A stretch of 64,000 bases of DNA from Bryum argenteum. Taxonomy: Eukaryota > Streptophyta > Bryopsida > Bryales > Bryaceae. A program made the position numbers and the translations under genes. The stretch is from the NCBI GenBank assembly GCA_037043015.1, contig CM073330.1, forward strand, positions 14,340,512-14,404,511. The letters are read 5' to 3'. The notes under the pieces were generated by a model that was not told the DNA's origin, did no database searches, and saw only the letters and a list, made by a program, of their open reading frames with translations. Of the stretch, positions 11,701-22,559 are shown piece by piece; within the stretch, counting starts at the first letter, position 1, and each line of letters begins with the position of its first letter.

Positions 11701-13800
11701 TTTGAAGTATGAACTTCTCTTAAAAAAAGAAATGTCCAAAATTAAGCACACTACTTAAAATAAATTAAAATAATATTATATTGCTTAGAATACATCATAA
11801 TGGTAAGTAAAGAGTTTTATATGTTTATGATTCATTATAATTATTAAAACGTAAACAATATATGATCAAATAAACTCGATTTGGTTAATAGATGTAATTC
11901 ACTACAATGGTATTATTTACTAAATTTGAGAAATATTACATATTTGACTAAATATGAACAATCCACAATTTACAATTAAAAACAAGAGTTGCAAAATATT
12001 TCTAAAATATAAGTTCTATGAAGATTCTCTTTAAAAATGTAAATTATAAGGTCATGGATAGAGAAATCTCTCTATATTTTAAAATTGCTAAATAAGCTAA
12101 AAGTTCATATTTAGTTAAATGATGCATAAATGAAGGTTAAGCTTGGTTCAAACTTAATGTATATAAACATTACATTTCGCTCAACTCAAGGTCAATTTTC
12201 ATCAATTACATAATCTGAATATTTCCATTCTAACGAATTACGTGTTTTAAGTTTAAGCTTAAAGAACATCAGTACTAAAAAATTTCATTTCCTTAATTAG
12301 TTTTCAGAAATCTTATTCTTATGATTTCATAAGATCAAATAATTTAAGACATAAGCAAGATATGTAAGATATGTGGGTGCTTGTGAATTGCAATTAGATA
12401 AGTATATATTAACATAATATTAACTCGTATAATAAGTCGAACGTACAATACGAATCACATGTATATCTAGTTTAATACAAAATACATATTTATATCAAAA
12501 ATTGGTTGTTTCAAATTATGTTTACTTAGTTTGTTTATTATTTACATATGAAAATTTATTCTGTCATTAGTATATGAATAATATAAATTTATCTAAAATT
12601 TAAGAATAATTTTAGTTTGTTAAAATATATTATATTTTGTTCTTAAATTTATTTAAAGTAAAATACTTTTTTTTTTTTTTAAATTACAGTTGTTTTTACG
12701 TTTAGTTTTAATGATTTTATAGAAATTTTTTTGATTAGTTTGATAATTTATAAATGGTTGATGTATTTAAAATATACATTGAATTATTACTATTAACTTT
12801 TGTGAATAAATAAGTTTTTTATAAATAAAACATGTAAATGTTACAGCTATAAAAAACTTATATGAATTGATACGTAATAAGCTAAATTGTATATTAAAAT
12901 TAACAATATTAGATGAATTCTATTTCTTATTTTTTTATTTATTTAAAAGTTATATGAATGTTTTAGTTTTCAAAAAGTTATAAAAAGATATATTTTAAGC
13001 CTTTATACTATATTTAAAGCCTTAAAAATCGTTCTATCCTTAGATATAATATTTGATACATCATTTTTGGTATCAAAATAATATTAAATAATTTGCTTTT
13101 CAATTGTAGATATTAGTTTTATTATATTTAAAGTAAGGTATACTAAAGTTAGTATTCAGTAAATAAGTATGAACTTATAACAAAATTCTTATTAAATTTG
13201 GTCAAGTAGTATAAGATTAATTAGGATTCAAACATTTTAAAAGTAGTATTCTAATTTTTTTGTACATGTATTTTACGCAAATTATTCTAATCCAAATATT
13301 TGGAAAATTACGTTCAAGAACCTACAAATATTAGTACTCATACTTTCTAACTGAGGTATTCTAGGATTACAATTGTTGACTTTAGGGTTTAGGGTTTAGG
13401 GTTTAGGGTTTAGAAAACCTTAAATCGTAAACTCTAAAGATTAGTAACTCGTAAAGTATATGTACTAATATAGGAATAATTTAGTTATTTTGAATGTGTT
13501 ATTCTAAGAATCGAATTAGTAGATTGTGTTATTTTGAATTATTTTAATTCATCTATTTTGGGATTGATACAAAGTGAATTATTTAGGACATCTTTAGAAA
13601 ATGTAATAGAAAGAGTATTAAATTACTTATCAGCCTATGTATAATTCAGAACTTAATGCATGATTTTGAAATGAATAAGTTAGTTGCATTACGGATTTGT
13701 TTTTTGATTTTTTTTAAAAATTTGATTTTATAAGTAATTTATTTTAATCACTGGAATTATGTCTTAATTTTTTAATTAAAGTCAATTTGAGACTAAATTT
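8741..13800. other. AT-rich, gene-less core
   Basis: About 5 kb of very AT-rich DNA with no credible coding frame (the longest is about 60 codons), no splice-bounded exons and no copies of the palindromic unit. It contains a telomere-like run near 13.38 kb and a few short local repeats, for example three near-copies of GTATATATCAAATAAGCAAC around 11030-11100. It is bounded by GC-rich blocks on both sides with abrupt composition changes. Confidence 0.75.
13381..13413 (+). repeat. Interstitial telomere-like repeat (TTTAGGG)4
   Basis: Four perfect TTTAGGG units followed by TTTAG, the plant-type telomere repeat, inside the AT-rich core and about 400 bp from its right edge. It is a short interstitial tract, not a chromosome end, because the sequence continues on both sides. 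Confidence 0.9.
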
Positions 13801-13810
13801 TTTTTTATCA

Positions 13811-14330
13811 TTGCATTTAATTGGGGCAGCGGGCACCCCGCCACGTCATGAGGGCGGGCGGCGGCAGCCCCCCACTCGACCATCATCATGCAGGCGACCC
13901 GCCGCCGCCGTTGGGGCGACTTCCCGCCGAATTTTTTTTTGGAGTTTCCCGCCAGCCAGGGGCCCTATCCGGCTCGCTCCGCCAGCCAGCGCTCCTTTAC
14001 CTGCCGAGCAAGCTGTCGAGCAAGCTCCGTTAGCTCCGCTCCTTTGTAGCGCCCTGCTCCGCTTCTTTGCAGCGCCCTGCTCCGCCAGCTCCGCTCCTTC
14101 GCAGCGCCCTGCTCCGCCAGCTACGCTCCTTCGCAGCGCCCTACTCCGCCAGCTCCACTCCTTCGCAGCGCTCCGCTCCGCACAGCCCAGCGTTGCTCCG
14201 CAGAGGCCAGTGCCACTTCTTGCGTCACTGCATTGCGCTCCGCGTAGTTGCTGCTGCCACTTATCGCGTCAGTGCGCTAGGGTGTGTTTGTGCGCTCTAT
14301 CAGGTACGCCATTACGCAATTGCAGCGTTA
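13811..14330. repeat. Right GC-rich block with ~32 bp tandem repeats
   Basis: Opens ATTTAATTGGGGCAGCGGGC at the edge of the AT-rich core. From 14030 to 14180 it holds about four tandem copies of a ~32 bp unit (CGCCAGCTCCGCTCCTTCGC then AGCGCCCTGCTC). Its pyrimidine skew is the reverse complement of the purine skew in the left block. Open frames across it are low-complexity Ala/Ser/Leu-rich and probably not genes. Confidence 0.6.
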
Positions 14331-14439
14331 TTTCATCTTGTTATTTGCGACCACTTCATGCGCAATTGCATTGTTATTTCATCTTGCTATTTGCGACCTC
14401 TCCGCGCGATACATTTTACATCAGTACAAATACTAGAAT

Positions 14440-15850
14440 CACAGTGTGCATTTAGGTCGATGCCTGTGCATTTAGGTCGATGCCTGTGCATTTAGGTCGC
14501 AAAGACAAGTATTTCTTATTTCACGAGCTAAACGCACAGCTTTTAGGTCGCAGCCTGCTAAACGCACAGCTTTTAGGTAGCAGCCTGCTAAACGCACAGC
14601 TTTTAGGTCGCAGCCTGCTAAACGCACAGCTTTTAGGTAGCAGCCTGCTAAACGCACAGCTTTTAGGTAGCAGCCTGCTAAACGCACAACTTTTAGGTAG
14701 CATCCTGCTAAACGCACAGCTATAGGTATCAGCCTGCTAGACGCACAGATTTAGGTAGCAGCCTGCTAAACGCACAAATTTAGGTAGCAGCCTGCTAAAC
14801 GCACAGATTTAGGTAGCAGCTTGCTAAACGCACAAATTTAGGTAGCAGCCTGCTAAACGCACAGCTTTAGGTAGCTGCTTGTAAAACGCACAAATTTTAG
14901 GTTGCTACCCGCTAAGCGCACGGTGTATACGTCGATGCCTGTTGTACGCAGTGTTTGAGTCGCTACTTGATAACCGCACAATAGTTAGGTCTCTCCCATC
15001 TTAACGCAGTTTTAGGTCAATGTCTGCTAAACGCACAGTGTGTTTAGGTCGTTGTCTGCTAAACGCACATTGTCTTGGTCGCTGTCTCCTAATTGTACAT
15101 TGTTTAGGTCGCTGTTCTAATCGCACATTGTTTAGGTCGTTGTCTGCTAATCGCACATTGTTCAGGTCGTTGTCTGCTAATCGCAGTCTTGGTCAATTTC
15201 AACTAAACGCAGTGTGTTTAGGTCGCTACCTGCTTAATGCACAAATATTAGGCCGGTGCCTTGTAAATTCACGGTGTGTACTTCGATGCCTATTTAACTT
15301 AGTGTTAAGGTCTCTGCCGGGTAAGCACACTGTGTATATCGATGCCTGTTAAACTTAGATTGTGTATCTTAGAGTGTTTAGGTCGTTGCCTGCTAAACGC
15401 ACTATTCATGTCACCTCCAACCGATCGCAGTGTTCAGGTCGCTCCCTTTTAACGATCAGTGCTTGGGTCTGTGTCTACTACACAATCTGTGATTAGGTCC
15501 CTGCCTCCTAAGCTTACTATGTAGGTCTCTGCTTGTATATTTCAGTGTTTAGGTCGCTGCTTCCTAAACGCACAGTTGTAAGAACTCTCGGAACTGAATG
15601 TAGTGTTAGGTCGTTGTTTGCTAAACTTATAGTGTTTAGGTCGCTGCCTGCTAAACATGCATATTCAGGTCGATCCCATCTACAGGCAGTGGTTAGGTCG
15701 TTGTCTGCTTAACTCAGTGTTTAGGTCGATCCCAAATAGATGCAGGGGTTAGGTCGCTGTCTGCGTAATGCAGTGTTAAGATCGCTGCTTGGTAAACGCG
15801 ATCTGTTTAGGTCGATGCCTCCTAAACGCACAGTATTTGTTTAAGTTATT
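14440..15850. repeat. Right array of ~31 bp palindromic units (inverted relative to left array)
   Basis: About twelve well-conserved units from 14525 to 14890, each near TTTAGGTAGCAGCCTGCTAA followed by ACGCACAGC. The core TAGCAG-C-CTGCTA is a perfect palindrome. From 14890 to 15850 the units become progressively diverged (TTTAGGTCGNTGNCTGCTAAACGCA). The unit is the reverse complement of that in the left array. It lies upstream of the gene starting at 16107, mirroring the left arrangement. Confidence 0.85.
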
Positions 15851-16106
15851 GTTTCGAGCTATGTCCACAGTGTCAAGGTTTTGATTGTTTCTATTTGATG
15901 TCAAATGATAATTTAGGTAGGAATTTAAGGTAGGAATTTAGGTAGGAATTTTAGTCCAGTCGAGCTTAATACTAATTCCATAGGTTTTTCTCAGCATGTT
16001 CTGAGGTTCCATGTTTGCGTGTTCATTTCCACTAATGGTTATTTGAATCGTTTGTAATGTTCTATAGATTATTCACGGAGCTATAATCAGGGTGTGATCG
16101 CTGTAC

Positions 16107-18985
16107 ATGGCGAGTAGTGCGTCCGATGACGACTGGGACAGTCGAGGACTTTCTTCAGAGGTATTATAATCTTCACGGCTTTGTTTACATCAACGTCTAT
16201 TGTGGTTCCTTGTTTAACAGAATTGTTTTTTGGTTATTAGGATTTGGAAGATGTTGAGCTCGTTCTGCCGGATCGATTGAAGGATTGCCCTGGACTCCCG
16301 AGATGCAAATGGATAACCAAATTTGTGACACTATTGAATCCTGGAGGGGCCATTGTTGCAGAGGGTATTTGTCAAAGTGTGGGGTCTAATTGTGTACTGG
16401 GCTCCGATGACGAGCCTTTGCGAGATGATCAAGTAGTTGTTCAGATCGTAAAGTGCTTGGATTTAGAGTTTCTACCTCCTGATACAATATTTCAGTCATT
16501 AAAATGGGATCTCAGCCACGCCATTCACGACGGTTGGTCTTTACTTGATCATTTGCATGAGGAGCAATACAATATTGCGGTTTATGCTCGTGATCAACCA
16601 AAGAGGAAAGGAGTTCGTCCGTATACTTTGGGAGAAAGACATCCAAAGATCCACAGAACTAGGAGGGAAGAGCAACTATTGACCGTAGAGTCTGTCAATT
16701 TGGTTGCGAGTATGAAGTGTTGCAGTAAAAATTGCTGTGAGCCATTCCCTCGCCAAAAGATTCTAACCTTGAGAAAGCAGATGTACGAGTCGTCAGATTT
16801 TAAGTTCAAGGCGCACTTTAAGATTGATGTACATCATCGATTTCATAAAACTGCTGACGGAAGTATGATGGTTACGACGGAGGGTATTGATATTTGTGCT
16901 CGAGCTTGGCAGAATATTACTGGAGTTCCTCTGGCAACGTTTTACAGGAAGAAAGCAGAGGCGGCTGCTGGCCTACGGGCTCGACATCACGGGAATGTTG
17001 GCTCCAAGAAACCACGACTTCATGTGAAGCAAGCTGCTGCAACGCTGAAAGTGTTAATCGACAACGCAGCTGATCATATGCCGCACAAAGCGAAGATGCT
17101 GAGTAATGGACTCAAAGTAGTTTCACGGTCATTGCCTTCGTCCTTCAAATGGAAAGATACGATCCCAGATATCAATCTCATCAACGAGAGGTTGGGGCTG
17201 AAATTTATCGCGCAAAGTACTCTCAGCAAGATTAGGCGAACAATATTCTCCGAGTATTCAAAGAAAGCACCCGGAGACAATTTTGCGCGATGTGCAACGT
17301 GTGATAAACTCGAGACCATGATCAAGTCCATGGTGCCAGATTCAAGTGAAGAGAACATGTGGATCAAAAAGCTTAAACTACACTTGGACCATAAGCGAAC
17401 ACATCGTGAGTATTATTATACAAACCGCTCTTTATCTATTCAAAGGCCCAAAGATGTTCTTTGCATTATCCACGACAAAATGGATCATGCGAAAACGGCT
17501 TGTCCTTTGTTCTCTCACAAAACAAAAACAAATGATGCACTTATGAAACTTCCTATTGCTGTGACGGGAATGATTGCTCACGGGCATTGCGATGTTCGTT
17601 ATGCTCACTATGGACTTGACATTTATCCGAGTGATTGCAATCACACTGTTGGATCTATTTTGAAGCTTCCGCGGGATTTAGAAGGAGTTCCGATATCACA
17701 TTCGAAATCATTGTTTGCTGGATCTGGAACGCATCCTTTGTTTGAGGCATTGCTTGTCAGAAAAGATGCTTGTTTGAACTCTCTTTTGCCTGAGAGTGAG
17801 TCATCAGGAGCTACGGAATCCCTTCCTCCAGTTTTACATGTGCAACTTGACAACGCCGCCTCCGATAACAAAAATCGGTTTATGTTTTGTTTTTGGTCCC
17901 TTCTGGTACATATGGGCGTTTTTAGTGAAATTTACGTCAATTTTCTTTTAGTTGGACATACTCATGAAGATATTGACGCTCTATTTGGTCGTTGGAGTAT
18001 GATTTTAAAGGAAAATGACTATTGGACGATTCCTCTTTTGATGAAATCGTTCATGGATGCTGAGGCACTCCCAGTTATTCCGCATTTGATTGAGGAGATT
18101 CCCGATTTTAAAGGATATATAAAGGATTTCATTGCTTCTAAAGACGAAGTTCTTGTTGGTCATTCGGAAGGGCAACAATTTAAATTTTTCAAACATGACA
18201 ACGGGTGGCCCATGATGAAGTACAAGATGTTATGTTCTGACAATGAGTGGCTTCCATCGACCAGTGAAGGAATCAAATTGTGGAAAGAGAATTCTATTAC
18301 TGGTATGCCTCTATTGCCTACGGGAGAAATGAAGCCTCCAGCGTCAATTCCTATGAAGAATCTCGATGAAATTGTGAAAGGTATATCAGGTTTCATTAAG
18401 TTGTGGGAAACTTCATGTGCTCAAGACTTGTCAGGAGAGTTTCGTCGACGTCATGATTCCGTTTTACGATACTTGCGTGCTGTCAATGATTTATTGTTGG
18501 CGCCTATAGAGGTTTCTTCTACTTTAAAGAATGGATGTTGGCCTTTGTCTCGAGTACCGTTGATTTGAGAATATCTGAATACTGGCGAATTACGCGAGGA
18601 ATATGGGCAAGACCCCCATTTTATTGGCCGATTGTGTGATAAACCAAGAGAGTCATTTCGCGTTGGTCGAGATGTTTATGCTGGCTACTTCTTGGCTTTA
18701 CGTCCTGCAGATGGAGATGCTCGACCCTTTTGGATTGCGCGGGCTTTGACTGATTTCGATGTAGATCGCAACAATCCAGGATGTATTCAAATTCAATTTT
18801 TTAAACCTTTTAGCAAGCGCGCTCTTGTTCAAGATACCTATGTCGGTTGGGACACACAAAAGAATTTTAAATGGGTTTTTGATGACAGCCATGACCCGGT
18901 TTGGCTTTATGCTGGTGCTATTTTTACAGCATGGAAATCGAGTGCCAAAGCTGGATCTCAACGTCCAACAATCTCAATATCTTAG
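16107..18985 (+). CDS. DUF7869-like transposase candidate with C-terminal beta-barrel-like region (one in-frame TGA)
   Basis: Exon 1 is 16107-16160 (starts MASSASDDDW, donor GAG|GTATTA). Exon 2 starts at 16241 after TTATTAG, phase 0. The frame spans about 932 codons with one TGA at 18566-18568. C-terminal residues after it (EYLNTGELREEYGQDP, then VGRDVYAGYFLALRP and PFWIARAL) look like the normal end of the protein. The core has LDNAASDNKNRF with Asp at about 555, and VGHTHEDID at about 589-597. This matches plant and animal DUF7869 proteins in my memory and is plausibly an RNase H-like acidic triad. Cys pairs (CCSKNCC, CATC) lie N-terminal to it. Its role as the transposase of the surrounding element is inferred from context. 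It may be a decayed copy, or TGA may be a recent CGA-to-TGA change. Confidence 0.65.
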
Positions 18986-19049
18986 CAACAAGTAACTATC
19001 ATCAAACAAAGTATTGTGCGTTTTGAGGTCGAGGATGAATAAAATTGTT

Positions 19050-19560
19050 TGATCATTCAAGACATTGGTATTTAGGTCACGTCGACCTAAATAGTCAATC
19101 GAGGCTTTAGCTATTATGGAGGACAGAGCGGATAAGAGCAACAAAGTTTTTTGGGTTTTGATGTGCAGGAGGAATTAGCATTTTGATCACTGAAGACATT
19201 GGTATTTAGGTCACGTCGACCTAAATAGTCAATCGAGGCTTTAGCTATTATGGAGGACAGAGCGGATAAGAGCAACAAAGTTTTTTGGGTTTTGATGTGG
19301 AGGAGGAATTAGCATTTTGATCACTGAAGACATTGGTATTTAGGTGACGTCGACCTAAATAGTCAATCGCGGCTTTAGCTATTATGGAGGACAGAGTAGA
19401 TAAGAGCAACAAAGTATTCTGGGTTTTGAGGTGGAGGAGGAATAAGCATTTTGATTACTGAAGACATTGGTATTTAGGTCACGTCGACCTAAATAGTCAA
19501 TCGCGGATTTAGCTATTATGGAGGACAAAGTGGGCAATAGCTCGTCCATAATTTTTTCAC
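19050..19560. repeat. 134-bp tandem repeat, about four copies, each with a perfect palindrome
   Basis: The marker GACATTGGTATTTAGG occurs at 19061, 19195, 19329 and 19463, giving an exact 134 bp period. Each unit carries TATTTAGGTC-N5-GACCTAAATA, a perfect 10-bp-arm inverted repeat related to the palindromic unit of the two large arrays. It starts about 70 bp after the stop codon of the gene ending at 18985. Confidence 0.9.
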
Positions 19561-19599
19561 GAATTGGATTTATGCTCAATAACGTTGAAGTTGTTTAGA

Positions 19600-20040
19600 G
19601 CTTTCTCGTTCTAGGCAGAATCAGATAAGTAGATTGGTGTATTTTTTTGTAGTAGTACTGTATTGTAATTGATATTATTAATAGAATCATGTCTTTAGAA
19701 TTATATGTAATATTTGATATTGTGATGATTACTCATTTTAATGTGTTTTCCGTTCTGATGTGCTATTCTTTTTAGATTGGATATGGAATGTGATTTAACC
19801 ACTCCAAATATATGTTCTCAATATAGTTGAGTTTCTTGTTTTAATGGGATGTTTTTCTTATATTAGAGAGTTTTGAGTTTCTTATTTTGCACTTTAGGTC
19901 GAGCTGTAGTCCTTTTTGTGGGATTTAGGTCGATGATAATAGAAATATTCTCACTTTAAAAAAATATGTTATTTGATGATAATTTGAATATTCCCATTTT
20001 AATGAATTACGTGTTTTGTCTTTATTTTTCCCAAAAGTGT
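19600..20040. other. intergenic, nothing recognised
   Basis: AT-rich spacer. Two isolated TTTAGGTCGA-type words at 19893 and 19921 hint that the composite element extends at least this far. No coding exon seen. Confidence 0.3.
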
Positions 20041-20214
20041 TATGGATTCAACGGTCATAAAGAATTGCAGACGTGGTAGTGTTGACGAGAGGATCTTTGA
20101 GTGTTTCCTTCATACTCATGATCAAGGAGTGTTTTGATATCAAAATCTTCTTTAACAGGGCATAGTCTGCATAGTCTTGCCGACAAAAATTTTGACTCGA
20201 AGTTGTGTTGTGTG

Positions 20215-20500
20215 CAGATTAAGGATTGGCTCTGCCCAGACTGTGGAGCTAAGCGGCACCACTGCTTTGCATGTGAAGAGCTCTAATCCGAAGTCTCCCT
20301 TGCAAGCTGTAATCGTGTAAAGTGCTGCTCACTATGATCTAGGAGAGCAAAGTTTTATTGGTGCATTCCTTCGAATGCGATGCTACTAAGTGTAAGCGCT
20401 TTTACCACCGTCTTTGTGTGATCAAATTACTGCACATTCCTGAAACAATACGCGAAAGCCGATGGTTTCACATTTACGTGCCCATTACACAACTGAATCT
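20215..20500 (+). pseudogene. EDM2-like PHD/ADD-type zinc-finger fragment, copy 1
   Basis: After a CAG-type junction at about 20217, the frame reads IKDWLCPDCGAKRHHCFACE. It then breaks by stop codons and frame changes, and resumes as pieces matching FYWCIPSNA and, near 20460-20490, FTFTCPLHN. The order CxxCG-KRHHCFAC ... FTCPLH is that of the atypical PHD region of plant EDM2-like chromatin proteins, as I recall the family. In-frame stops (for example directly after the first block) make a working gene unlikely. Confidence 0.5.
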
Positions 20501-20544
20501 GAAAAGTGCAACAAGAGGAAAATGGGCTTAGAGAAATGCACGTC

Positions 20545-20790
20545 CTACTACAATTTGAGGGGGTTTGCAATGTTTTCTTTTCGAACGTTCCTTCAGTTTA
20601 GCAACGTTTTGGAACTTTCTAGAGCAATGTTTTCAAGAAAGTAAGCAACGTTATCAAACTACCAAGCAACGTTTTCTATACTCTAATTGAAAACTTTGCT
20701 TAGGCAAGTTCCAAATCATTGTTAAACTTTAGCATCGTTTACACAAAAGCAACATTTGTAATGTTGCAAACCCCTGTCCTTCTAGAAGTG
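20545..20790. mobile_element. CACTA-type fold-back MITE, copy a
   Basis: Roughly palindromic 245 bp element with GGGGGTTTGCAATGTT at its left and AATGTTGCAAACCCCTGTCC at its right, ending TTCTAGAAGTG. Related to the better preserved copy at 29254-29539. Internal words AACGTT and GCAACGTT recur in both arms. The left end is degraded. Confidence 0.55.
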
Positions 20791-20802
20791 AGCCTAGGTG
20801 AA

Positions 20803-21018
20803 AGCACGTGAGTGAAGGTGGCGTTAGGCGATCACTACCGGAGGATGTACAGAGGCCCTCATCATAGACGTGGACAATACACGGCGAGAAGGCCCAAAAA
20901 AGAAGATAAAAAAGATGTAGTCCCTAGCACCTCCATGGAAGGCAATGGGCAAAAAGAAATTGGTAAAAGAGCACTTGACTTAGTCCCCTTTAATGATTTG
21001 TATATGATCCTTTAGCCT
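20803..21018 (+). pseudogene. Possible exon remnant, basic low-complexity
   Basis: A short open frame with a Lys-rich stretch (RRPKKEDKKD) and an ending LDLVPFNDLYMIL. It sits between the two EDM2-like fragments and could be a remnant of the same gene, but no domain is recognisable. Confidence 0.2.
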
Positions 21019-21359
21019 AGCTTGATTTCAATACATGTATAAGCGTAGTTGTTTTCACACAGATGTGACATGCAAGCTTAGATTTGGGAGGATTGTCATG
21101 ATTGTAAGATAAGATCTCTCTTATCTTTTTGAGTTTATGAATATGAAAGGTTATGGATAACTTGTGTGTTAGGTATTTTTTAACCCTCTTTTCTATTAGG
21201 GCAGGTTCCTATGTTACATGTGCATAATATATATAATGGCACGAACTTCCTCCGATTCTACTTTTTGCCCCGTGGGTGGCCCATGCCCCATAGTAGCTTT
21301 CACATATGTAACCAACTCATCTCCCATTAGTAGTAATAAACAATGCCTTAGAAAGGAGT

Positions 21360-21560
21360 TGTACTTGTAGTGTTGGTTACTATGATGATCTAAGAGAGCA
21401 AAGTTTTACTTACATTGTGATTGGCGTACGTCTCCAAATGCAAAGATATGAACTGTAGGCGCATCTACCACCCTCAAGCTCAAGACGCGGAGGCATCACA
21501 TTCACATGCCCATTACACAAATGAATGTAAAAAGTACAACAAGCCGGGAAAAACCGGCTT
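21360..21560 (+). pseudogene. EDM2-like PHD fragment, copy 2
   Basis: About 200 bp repeating the second half of copy 1: both contain a CTATGAT(G/A)ATCT-AGAGAGCAAAGTTTTA motif, a Cys-rich piece (here AKCKDMNCRRIYHP) and a FTFTCPLHK-like end. Frame changes separate the pieces. It indicates a partial duplication of an EDM2-like gene followed by decay. Confidence 0.45.
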
Positions 21561-21587
21561 AGTGAAATGCAGGCGATGCCCTTGAGC

Positions 21588-21820
21588 CACTATTACAATT
21601 TGAGGGGTTTGCAATGTTTTCTTCTCAAACGTTGCTAATGTTTATCAAGGTTTTGTAACTTACTTTAGTAACGTTTTCAAGAAAATAACTAACGTTATTT
21701 ACAGTTTAATTGAAAACGTTGTTTATCTTCTTGAGAGGAATGCTCAAGCAAATTCCAAAACGTTAAATTGAGTAAAAGGGCAGGGACTGGATTTCACGTT
21801 TGTAACGTTCCTTCCAAAAT
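21588..21820. mobile_element. CACTA-type fold-back MITE, copy b (degraded right end)
   Basis: Starts CACTATTACAATTTGAGGGG then TTTGCAATGTTTTC and carries the same AACGTT-rich arms as copies a and c. The right terminus is hard to place because of decay. It directly follows EDM2-like copy 2, as copy a follows copy 1, so the MITE may have been duplicated with the gene fragment. Confidence 0.45.
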
Positions 21821-22301
21821 GATGTTACCACTATACAGGATTAAATACACGATAAATGATTGTGAGGATATGTTCTTGCAGAGAATTACAGAGCCGGATG
21901 TGGAATTTTGCTGACAAATATGTCACGTATTGCGAGTAAGCATTCAATGCTCACATCGTTGGCTGCATATAGTTTTGGTGGTCATATTTAATCAAAAGGT
22001 GTAAATTATATAAGTGATGAGTGTGCGTGCAGCAAGAACAAGATGAAGGAGGATTTGGAGACTGCAGTGCGAGACTACATTGTCTTCCCAAAGGTAAGAT
22101 GTGAAGTGATACATGTTGTTAAGAAACCTTGACTGACAAAAGAAATCTTCAACTCTAGACTTCACATTGTACACAGAAAGACTTACATACTAGGATCACT
22201 TTTAAATACCTAGTATTAATGTGTGAATAGAATGTTGTCAATCTTGTTCATTTCCCCTCTACACGCATGGTTCCATTGTCCAACATATTGAGCTTAATGG
22301 T

Positions 22302-22559
22302 CACTATTTTGAGGGGGGTTTGCAACGTTTTCGTAACGTTGCTAAACATTAGCAACTCTTTGAAACTTTTCTGATCAACGTTCTCAAGAAAATTGGCAAT
22401 GTTATCGGATCACCAAAAAACATTATCTATGATCTATTTGAAAACGTTACTTATTTTATTGAGGACGGTGCTCAAGTTAATTCCAAAATGTTGTTAGACA
22501 TTAGCAACGTTTACAAAAACACGTTTGGAACGTTGTAAAACCCCTCTTTTCTAGTAGTG
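22302..22559. mobile_element. CACTA-type fold-back MITE, copy c
   Basis: Left end CACTATTTTGAGGGG and TTTGCAACGTTTTCGTAACG; right end GGAACGTTGTAAAACCCCTC then TTTTCTAGTAGTG. The termini are those of CACTA-superfamily MITEs. No matching 3-bp target duplication is visible (GGT versus AAC). Confidence 0.6.

Noticed and set aside
13381-13413. A chromosome end
   Set aside because: Only four telomere-type repeats with non-telomeric DNA on both sides.
13787-14495. Long frames in the right GC-rich block
   Set aside because: Low-complexity frames from 32-bp tandem repeats and GC bias; no recognisable protein.
14472-15352. Open frames repeating LNAQLLGRSL- or LGRCLLNAHC-type phrases
   Set aside because: They are translations of the palindromic array; the period follows the DNA repeat and there is no splice or start context.
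14440-15850. CRISPR-like appearance of regular ~31-bp repeats
   Set aside because: Units are contiguous with no unique spacers, diverge gradually, and the genome is eukaryotic with spliced genes.
2315-18985. Alternative genetic code (UAR as glutamine) to explain in-frame stops
   Set aside because: The MoaE, MOC1, RPP14-like and membrane-protein genes end at ordinary stops, and a TGA is also present in the right gene, so element decay is the simpler reading.
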